Shown: piece by piece, positions 21,161 to 26,338 of the stretch
How positions within the stretch are numbered: position 1 is the stretch's first letter
How the letters are laid out: every line of letters starts with the position of its first letter
Virus record (IMG/VR): IMGVR_UViG_3300020202_000201
Coordinates: 1 to 26,338 of that record
Direction: 5' to 3' (one strand)
Length of the DNA: 26,338 nucleotides
DNA from: a virus
The notes under the pieces: generated by a model
Databases searched by the model: none
Told to the model about the DNA's origin: nothing
Seen by the model: only the letters and a program-made list of their open reading frames with translations
Translations under genes and position numbers: made by a program

Positions 21161-22506
21161 TGGGCACCTACGACTACTCTCCATTCTTCGCACCGGTCCA
21201 GCCCGACGGGCAGGGCCGAGGCATGTCGCACGTCGGGAGCGTGCTCGACGCGATCATGGAGCGGAGAGAACGGGCCAAGCTGCAGAAGATGCAGGAAGAG
21301 GAGGCGTACCGTCGCGCCATCCTCAACGAACAGGGCGAAGCGGTCCGCGCCAACATGGTCGAAGGCCGCGAACGCGACAAGATGGCCGCGGACGCTGACC
21401 GCCACAGAGAGGACATGGAACTGCGCCGCGCGGCGGCTGATCGGGATGAGCGGCGGCTTGGTATCGACGCCTGGGGCCGCGCTGTCCCGCACATTCAGGA
21501 CGACCGCCCGTCGCTGGCGGCGAAGTACCTGGAACTGGTCGACCCGGTGGGGACTGCAAGGGCGCGGGCCGGGTCGCAGCAGCCGCAGGTGCCATCTCTG
21601 CAACTGCAGGCGCCGCCGTCCATTGCGGACATGCAGCCGCAGCCGGCACCGCAGGCGCCTGCGCCGGGGCCGACTGTCCCGCCGGTGGGCGGCGTGGCCG
21701 ATGCCATCATGGACGGCGTAAGTGCTGACCGGAAGAGGCGCGAGGAGCGCGCGCGCGCGACACTGTCCAAGCTGGTCAAGCCCGGCGACAAGTTCGGCGA
21801 GAAGGCGCTTGAGGACGTTGTGGCTGCTTTGGGCGACGTGCCGGCGACTGAGTGGGAGAAGCGATTCACTGCTCGACGGCAGTTCCTAGAGGGGCAGGCC
21901 GGCGCTCTCGAGCGCTCCAGGAACGCTCGGTTCGTCATGTCGCCCGACAAGCGCGCCGACAACGAACGGGCCGACGTTCAGGCGTTCGAGGGCGCGTACC
22001 AGAAATGGGAGGGCGCGAACAACGTCGACAAGCTGACCGACGCCTACGACAAGTTCCGCGAGATGTCGGCCAACACCGACAACTTCACGCGAGACGGGTC
22101 CACCATCGACCTGCGCAGCGCTCTGTACCAGACGGCGCGTTACATCACCGGGCCGGGGGTCCTGACTCCGCAGGAGTACCAGAACACCGTCAGCAAGACG
22201 ACTGGCGCCATCGGCTCAGCGCTTACAAAGCTCCAACAGAACCTCGACGGCGCCATCGACGAAAAGGAGTTCGAAGCGCTGCGGAAGTTCGTGAAGAACG
22301 CCGAAGGGGCGATCAAGCGCCGTGGCAGCGCAGCCGTCCGCGTGTTCGACAAGAAGTTCGGAGGAAGCTACTACGAGCGCACGGCGCCAGGCGAAGTAGC
22401 GCGGGCTCGGCAAGCTCTGATCGAGCGCTTCGGAGCCGATGACCCGAAGGCGATTGACGACTCAGCCGCTGCGGCTAGGAGTCTTCTTGAGGAGACAAGG
22501 AAGTGA
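21160..22506 (+). CDS. Internal virion protein, coiled-coil type
   Basis: The ATG at 21160 overlaps the previous stop. The 448 residues comprise a very charged N-terminal helix (about 25-110, ERRERAKLQKMQEEEAYRR), a Pro/Gln-rich flexible section (about 140-180), and a C-terminal globular helical region with FREMSANTDNF and KFVKNAEGAIKRR. There is no enzyme motif. With its two neighbours it forms the third part of a P22-like ejection set. Its 3' end overlaps, tail to tail and by 32 bp, the leftward holin-like gene. Confidence 0.6.
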   Translation: MGTYDYSPFFAPVQPDGQGRGMSHVGSVLDAIMERRERAKLQKMQEEEAYRRAILNEQGEAVRANMVEGRERDKMAADADRHREDMELRRAAADRDERRLGIDAWGRAVPHIQDDRPSLAAKYLELVDPVGTARARAGSQQPQVPSLQLQAPPSIADMQPQPAPQAPAPGPTVPPVGGVADAIMDGVSADRKRREERARATLSKLVKPGDKFGEKALEDVVAALGDVPATEWEKRFTARRQFLEGQAGALERSRNARFVMSPDKRADNERADVQAFEGAYQKWEGANNVDKLTDAYDKFREMSANTDNFTRDGSTIDLRSALYQTARYITGPGVLTPQEYQNTVSKTTGAIGSALTKLQQNLDGAIDEKEFEALRKFVKNAEGAIKRRGSAAVRVFDKKFGGSYYERTAPGEVARARQALIERFGADDPKAIDDSAAAARSLLEETRK

Positions 22507-22693
22507 CCGTGGACGTTCGCTTCTTCTTCTCCATCAGCTCCGCGAGCGACGTCGTGGCCAGTGCGATGCCGCCCATGAGTCCCCACGCCCACGGCGGCGC
22601 GCCCAAGAGTTCGCCGCCAAACACGTACTTCACGGTCGCCGAGCAGGCCGCGAACGGCACCATGAAGAACGCCCACGAAGCGATCGTCATCAT
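22475..22693 (-). CDS. Antisense holin-like small membrane protein
   Basis: This leftward 72-residue protein has two predicted membrane spans (about 4-25, ASWAFFMVPFAACSATVKYVF, and 34-51, WAWGLMGGIALATTSLAEL), a short turn between them, and a cytoplasmic-type basic tail with EKKKR. That topology and length fit a class II-like holin. Codons are mostly GC-ending, and it fills an otherwise empty 246-nt gap in an operon whose genes overlap or abut, which favours reality over the antisense frame. The start is one of two adjacent ATGs at 22693/22690. No endolysin was seen nearby, so the lysis role is inferred. Confidence 0.6.
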   Translation of the reverse strand: MMTIASWAFFMVPFAACSATVKYVFGGELLGAPPWAWGLMGGIALATTSLAELMEKKKRTSTVTSLSPQEDS

Positions 22694-22724
22694 GACCCCA
22701 GCGTCAGGCTATCTAGCGGGGTCA
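22693..22724 (-). promoter_or_regulatory. Hairpin covering the start of the antisense membrane gene
   Basis: TGACCCC (22693-22699) and GGGGTCA (22718-22724) are perfect 7-bp complements. In the leftward transcript they would fold over the GGGG that could serve as ribosome-binding site and reach the first base of the first ATG, closing translation initiation unless it is melted. For the rightward transcript it would only be an intergenic stem without a T-tract. Confidence 0.45.
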
Positions 22725-22752
22725 GTCAACCACCGGACGGGTGTTCAGTACG

Positions 22753-24420
22753 ATGGCTAGCCGAGAAGAAGCCATCGCGCTCTGGCGCAAAGTCGCGCAA
22801 ACCAAGCCTGAACACCGCGACAGGGCTGCGGCGGAACTGCAGAAGTTGGGCGCATCGGTCGAGGACGCGCCCCCTTCCAACGCCCCGCCCCCCGAGGGCA
22901 TCAGGCGCGGCGACTACGCGAATCCGGTCATGGGGCCGCACTACGAGAGCGCCAATACGACCATGGTCGACCCTGAGGGCGCCGCGTTCTTCGGCGGCAC
23001 CAAGGATGAGGCGCGCGAGGCGTTGGGGACTGCGGCCGGCGCCTACACGGGCATCGTCGGAAGCGGCGCGACTGGCGGCGTCGTGAAAGAGGGGCTGAAG
23101 CGGGTCGCCACTCCTGCACTGAAGAAGGTCGGCACGGTCGCTGGCAATCTGCTGGACGACGCAGTGGGCGCGTTCACCGGCGGCACGACGTACGGGGCGA
23201 TCACGCACCAGGACCCGGCCAAGGCCGTCGACGAAGGCGTGGACGCCATCCCGGGCAGCATGGCGATTGGGGCGGGGGCGCGGGCGGTTGGCAGTGTCGC
23301 CGACGCTGTGATCGACGGCGTCAAGGCGATGCGTGCGCGTAACCCTAGCGTCCAGTTCATCGAGTCGCGCGGCGGCACGGTGTCTGCCGGCACGCCGGGC
23401 AAAGGCGGGCCGTTCGATGACCCGCTCGTCGCGAAGGGCATCGACAAGGGCAGCGGACGTGTGACCGAGGCGGGCATCGGCAAGGTTAGGCGTGCAGGGG
23501 CGCGCGAAGTCGGGAGCTTCGTCAAGGGACGGGAGGCCGCCGTCAAGGGCCAGTTCCACGGCGATGCGCCCGCGCGTGGCTCTGGCGAGATGGTCGACAT
23601 CACCGACGTCTACGACGAGGCGATGCGGATGACCAAGGACGTGGACCTGCCGAGCAACGTCCGCGCGACCATCTACCGCGAGATCGTCGGCGACTTCATG
23701 AACCAGGCCGACGACTCTGGAAAGATGGTCGCCGAGCTGGTCGACGACGGGGCGGGAGGCCAGCGGATCCTGATGCCCGCCGAGCGGGCCAACGCGCTCA
23801 AGCGGAAGATCCAGTACTTCGCCGAGTTCAGCGCAGAGGGCAAGGCAGAGCCGAACTTTGCGCGTCTCTCGAGCGAGGCGCAGGCGCCCCTGGAGGGGAC
23901 AGAGATCGCCGCTCGCAATAAGGCGTTCAAGCAGGCGGCCGACGAGGTGGAGGAGTTGCGCGGAGCGGTCGGGCTCAAGAAGAAGTTTGACGCCCCCATC
24001 ACGCGCGCGCAGGAGAAGACCGTAGGCGTCCAGCTTGGACGAATGGGGCAGGACACCGTCGCGGCCGGCGCCGACATGACGCCTGAGCTTGAGGCGGCCA
24101 TCGCAAAGCACCGGGAGTTGCGCCGCCTCTACGAGGCCATCCCGGCGCTGCGCGCACGTAGCGCGCTGGAGTTCAAGGGCCCCGGTTCGCTGCCAACCGG
24201 CGGGCTCTACGAGAAGTTCAAGGGGCTACTGAGCGCGAACGTCGACCCGACGCTAGTGCGCATCCTGGCCCCGCTCACCACCGATACGGCCGGAGTCGTG
24301 TCCGGTGCGGCAACGGGCGCAGGTGCGCTCGCGCCTTCGATCGCAACCGTGCTCGACCCGGCTGGCGCCGCCCTCGAAGAAGGCCGCCGCAAGCGAAAGC
24401 AGAAGCAGGAGAGGAAATAG
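22753..24420 (+). CDS. Large internal virion/ejection protein
   Basis: The ATG at 22753 is preferred to GTG 22741. The 555 residues have a charged N-terminus, then an Ala/Gly/Val-rich section (about 90-195) with several weakly hydrophobic helices, such as GTAAGAYTGIVGSGATGGVV and AGNLLDDAVGAFTGGTTYG, suited to membrane insertion. A long charged helical region follows, including a segment with IQYFAEFSAEG, and a last hydrophobic helix (TDTAGVVSGAATGAGALAPS) precedes a Lys-rich tail. That mix is typical of podovirus ejection proteins. I see no transglycosylase motif. It restarts rightward coding after the antisense gene. Confidence 0.6.
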   Translation: MASREEAIALWRKVAQTKPEHRDRAAAELQKLGASVEDAPPSNAPPPEGIRRGDYANPVMGPHYESANTTMVDPEGAAFFGGTKDEAREALGTAAGAYTGIVGSGATGGVVKEGLKRVATPALKKVGTVAGNLLDDAVGAFTGGTTYGAITHQDPAKAVDEGVDAIPGSMAIGAGARAVGSVADAVIDGVKAMRARNPSVQFIESRGGTVSAGTPGKGGPFDDPLVAKGIDKGSGRVTEAGIGKVRRAGAREVGSFVKGREAAVKGQFHGDAPARGSGEMVDITDVYDEAMRMTKDVDLPSNVRATIYREIVGDFMNQADDSGKMVAELVDDGAGGQRILMPAERANALKRKIQYFAEFSAEGKAEPNFARLSSEAQAPLEGTEIAARNKAFKQAADEVEELRGAVGLKKKFDAPITRAQEKTVGVQLGRMGQDTVAAGADMTPELEAAIAKHRELRRLYEAIPALRARSALEFKGPGSLPTGGLYEKFKGLLSANVDPTLVRILAPLTTDTAGVVSGAATGAGALAPSIATVLDPAGAALEEGRRKRKQKQERK

Positions 24421-24423
24421 ACC

Positions 24424-24804
24424 ATGGGATACGAACCCACGACGGACATTGCCGTCAGCGCGACCGCGCCGACGGACAGCAACGACACGACGCTGCTGGA
24501 CACTACGACGGCGTTCGGCCCGTACGCCTTGCCGTTCAGCGGGATCAAGCGCATCAGCTTCTCGGCCGAGCACAGCCACTCCGGGACGTTGAAGGCGTAC
24601 CGCTCGACGAACGGCGGCACGACATGGGACCAGTACGACGAGCGTAGCGTAGCGGCGCCGGGAGCAACGACCATTTCCGGGCCGTTCGACTACCTCGTCG
24701 ATACGTTCAAAGCCTGGAAGCTAGTCTGGACGAACGGCGGCACCACGCAGACCACCTGGCGGCCAGAGATGAAGGGGCACCCGGACCGGGCGCCAGGAGG
24801 CTAA
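24424..24804 (+). CDS. Hypothetical beta-rich virion protein
   Basis: ATG 24424 with AGGAGAGG upstream starts a 126-residue protein dominated by Thr, Ser and short strands (ISFSAEHSHSGTLKAYRS, GTTWDQYDERS, AWKLVWTNGGTTQTTW). The alternating aromatic and polar residues resemble a small beta-sandwich, as in decoration or fibre-associated proteins. There is no Cys and no membrane span. It lies 3 nt after the ejection gene and 3 nt before a fibre-like gene. Family not recognised. Confidence 0.6.
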   Translation: MGYEPTTDIAVSATAPTDSNDTTLLDTTTAFGPYALPFSGIKRISFSAEHSHSGTLKAYRSTNGGTTWDQYDERSVAAPGATTISGPFDYLVDTFKAWKLVWTNGGTTQTTWRPEMKGHPDRAPGG

Positions 24805-24807
24805 CCC

Positions 24808-25548
24808 ATGGCGTACACGACAATCCCTGATGCCTCTGATACGACCGTGCCGTCAGGCGAAACGGCCGACTGGGTCGTCGAGGACTCGACCACCAACGCG
24901 TCCAGCACCGTCGCCACCTACACCCATCGCACGACCGGCACGGCTGCCGCTGGCATCGGCGTCGCGATCGAGTACACGACCGAGGACGCTGGCGGCGACG
25001 ATCAGGACGTTGCGATCATGCGCTACGTCCTCACGACGGCCACGGCGGGCGCGGAGATTGGCGCCGTCCGTCTGGCGATCGTCAATGCCGGCACGGTCCC
25101 GGCCGCCGGCTCAGAACAGCATCGATGGACGCCTGGGCAGTACCTGGGGCCTGACGGCACGCAATCGCTGCCTGGAGTTTCCTTCACTGCCGATCCGGAC
25201 ACGGGGATCTGGCGGTCCGGCTCCAATGTGATGGAATTTATCTGCGGCACCGTCCGCTCAGTGATTGTAACCAGCGCCACCATTTCCGTCGGCGAGGGGA
25301 TCAATTTCTCGTTTGGCGGCACGACCGGCACGCAGTTCGGCGACAACACGACCGACAAACTAAGCTTTTGGGCCCAGACGCCAATTGTGCAGCCAACCAG
25401 CACCGGCCAGACCGCGGGCCACACCGCTGGCGCAGGGGCTGGCGTTACGGCCGATTCGACATTTACCGGCGGCACAGGAACGAAGGCGTACACGATCGGC
25501 GATGTCGTTCGACATCTGAAACTTGTTGGCCTACTGGCCGCCTCGTAA
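24808..25548 (+). CDS. Tail-fibre-like structural protein
   Basis: The 246-residue protein from ATG 24808 has a beta-rich N-terminus and then the repeating motif PGVSFTADPDTGIWRSG with SNVMEFICG, GTQFGDNTTDKLSFWAQTP and VQPTSTGQTAG. Such PDTG-I-WR, TDKL-x-FW and VQP blocks are familiar from the distal parts of many phage fibres and surface proteins. The C-terminus ends in a helix (IGDVVRHLKLVGLLAA). It may provide a second receptor-binding or appendage component besides the spike. No chaperone or peptidase domain is visible. Confidence 0.65.
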   Translation: MAYTTIPDASDTTVPSGETADWVVEDSTTNASSTVATYTHRTTGTAAAGIGVAIEYTTEDAGGDDQDVAIMRYVLTTATAGAEIGAVRLAIVNAGTVPAAGSEQHRWTPGQYLGPDGTQSLPGVSFTADPDTGIWRSGSNVMEFICGTVRSVIVTSATISVGEGINFSFGGTTGTQFGDNTTDKLSFWAQTPIVQPTSTGQTAGHTAGAGAGVTADSTFTGGTGTKAYTIGDVVRHLKLVGLLAAS

Positions 25549-25558
25549 GGAGACACGC

Positions 25559-25897
25559 ATGGCTACCGCATCCAGTCCAGCCACACGCAGCACGATCAAC
25601 ACGTTCGACATCACCGACGTTCACCTTTCGGCCGGCGCCGTAGATGCTGACGTCACGTTCAAGGACACCGCAGGCCGAGCCATCGGCTCGTTTCGTGTCC
25701 AGGTGCGTGCCGGCTCTGGCATCGGACTGCGCTATGCCGCTGATGGCAGCGTCGAGGGCTACACGCGCAACGATGCCTCCATCACCGTTGCAGGAGCGTT
25801 CAACGCCTTCGCCAGCGCTGCCGGCGGGTTCGCGGCGAAAGCGGCGGCCCTGGAAGTGTGGATGCAGAACGCATCGCGGGCGCTGTTGCCAGTATGA
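25559..25897 (+). CDS. Hypothetical structural protein
   Basis: ATG 25559 with AAGGAGA upstream gives 112 residues. The first half is beta-rich (TFDITDVHLSAGAVDADVTF, SFRVQVRAGSGIGL) and the second half is Ala-rich and helical (FNAFASAAGGFAAKAAALEVW), ending in Leu-Pro-Val. The hydrophobic run is weak and interrupted, so membrane insertion is unlikely. The stop overlaps the ATG of the next gene. No function is recognised. Confidence 0.6.
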   Translation: MATASSPATRSTINTFDITDVHLSAGAVDADVTFKDTAGRAIGSFRVQVRAGSGIGLRYAADGSVEGYTRNDASITVAGAFNAFASAAGGFAAKAAALEVWMQNASRALLPV

Positions 25898-26106
25898 CCA
25901 TCATCGTCAACCCGCTGGAGGTCGCCGCGCGGCTCGAGGCTAACGCCAAGCCGCTGGCCGTGCGTGGCGAGTTGGCGCTAGCGGGGCTCATGATCCAGGC
26001 GGCCGAGACGCTACGGGCGCTGTCGCCGAAACAGGCTGAAGAGCAACCGGCTACCAACGGAGCTGCGGCCGAGTCACCCGCAGCGGAGGCGAGCAATGGT
26101 GCATGA
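25894..26106 (+). CDS. Small helical protein
   Basis: A 70-residue protein starting at the ATG overlapping the previous TGA. An N-terminal helical segment (EVAARLEANAKPLAVRGELALAGLMIQAAETLRAL cut into two helices around the Pro) is followed by an Ala/Glu/Pro-rich tail likely to be disordered. It might be a small assembly or lysis-module protein. Its end overlaps two possible downstream genes. Confidence 0.5.
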   Translation: MTIIVNPLEVAARLEANAKPLAVRGELALAGLMIQAAETLRALSPKQAEEQPATNGAAAESPAAEASNGA

Positions 26107-26338
26107 GCGACGAGCAGTACGACTCCGACGAGCCGCGCAGGTACACTGGCCCCGATTCCGGTACGCCGTCGTCCTCGTCGTCTACGCCCTCATCGGCCTT
26201 GGCATCGCCGCGATCGGTGGCCTCGGAAGTGGTCGCGCAGATTACCGGGGCGGCGGTCAGCCTGTTCTGCGCGTGGAAGGCAGCGGGCCTGCTCATGGAC
26301 AATACGCCCGGCCCCCTTGGCGTCCCGAAGCGGGGATG
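26096..26338 (+). CDS. Partial small membrane protein (frame A)
   Basis: An ATG at 26096 has GGAGG six nt upstream. The frame is open to the end of the window (81 codons, no stop). The predicted N-terminus is Arg-rich and is followed by one clear transmembrane span (YAVVLVVYALIGLGIAAIGG), giving an N-in orientation, then a Gly/Pro/Arg-rich part. GC-ending codon preference is strong only around the membrane segment. It competes with the frame at 26103; one may be spurious, or they may be nested like some spanin gene pairs. Confidence 0.4.
   Translation, partial: MVHERRAVRLRRAAQVHWPRFRYAVVLVVYALIGLGIAAIGGLGSGRADYRGGGQPVLRVEGSGPAHGQYARPPWRPEAGM
26103..26338 (+). CDS. Partial protein with acidic N-terminus (frame B)
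   Basis: The ATG at 26103 overlaps the stop of the gene at 25894 (ATGA), a usual junction in this genome, and the frame is also open to the window end. It encodes an acidic start (MSDEQYDSDEP), a Ser/Pro-rich stretch and a moderately hydrophobic helix (VVAQITGAAVSLFCAWKAAG). About 83% of its codons end in G or C, higher than in frame A, but the ribosome-binding site is 13 nt away. The coding status of each frame is undecided. Confidence 0.4.
   Translation, partial: MSDEQYDSDEPRRYTGPDSGTPSSSSSTPSSALASPRSVASEVVAQITGAAVSLFCAWKAAGLLMDNTPGPLGVPKRG

Noticed and set aside
22503-22760. Rightward frame of 85 residues in the gap before the last ejection protein
   Set aside because: It has a GTG overlap with the previous gene, but its product is low-complexity and shows no domain, while the opposite strand encodes a well-formed two-span membrane protein over the same bases.
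1-26338. CRISPR array, insertion sequence or toxin-antitoxin pair
   Set aside because: No regularly spaced repeats, transposase motifs or terminal inverted repeats were seen, and no neighbouring gene pair matched a known toxin-antitoxin layout.

Overview
This window is a GC-rich stretch of a tailed-phage (or prophage) genome whose virion module is ordered like that of P22-type podoviruses. From left to right the rightward genes encode a terminase large subunit, a portal of about 746 residues, a GroES-like small protein, a scaffold, a major capsid candidate, a P22 gp4-like head-closure protein, a pectate-lyase-type beta-helix tailspike, a P22 gp10-like hub protein and three large DNA-ejection (internal virion) candidates. 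I saw no sheath, tape-measure or long-tail genes. No integrase, polymerase, endolysin or tRNA was recognised, so the window is part of a larger genome. The high GC and GC-ending codons suggest a high-GC bacterial host, which the sequence does not identify.

Region 1 (1-1040) is a chain of very small rightward genes joined by 4-nt GTGA/ATGA overlaps. Several have Cys pairs, and three junctions carry the same 14-bp sequence. Region 2 (1041-1692) holds a leftward helix-turn-helix gene flanked by two intergenic stretches with inverted repeats and a recurring motif. Region 3 (1693-2836) has a possible terminase small subunit and two small rightward genes. Region 4 (2922-4404) is a leftward four-gene operon led by an HNH endonuclease. 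An intrinsic terminator for it lies inside the 3' end of the convergent rightward gene. This operon sits between the possible small terminase and the large terminase.

Region 5 (4405-11127) starts with a compact divergent control region containing a perfect 13-bp inverted repeat. It continues with small genes, terminase, portal, the GroES-like gene and the scaffold. Region 6 (11128-26338) starts with a 188-nt intergenic stretch that repeats the same control motif, then carries the capsid, head-closure, spike, hub and ejection genes. One small holin-like membrane gene here runs leftward, against the operon. The right end has fibre-like and small genes and stops inside two overlapping open frames.

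The observations most worth following up are: (a) a shared motif, GTCACTYTCAMC, found five times in four intergenic gaps, probably a phage-specific promoter or operator; (b) a Cys/His module shared between the HNH endonuclease and a separate small protein encoded divergently from it; (c) a leftward-operon protein that is a paralogue of the first gene of the capsid operon; (d) the antisense holin-like gene with a hairpin over its start; and (e) the repeated Pro-stop/start junctions in the small-gene chain. All function calls rest on reading motifs and gene order; no database search was run.
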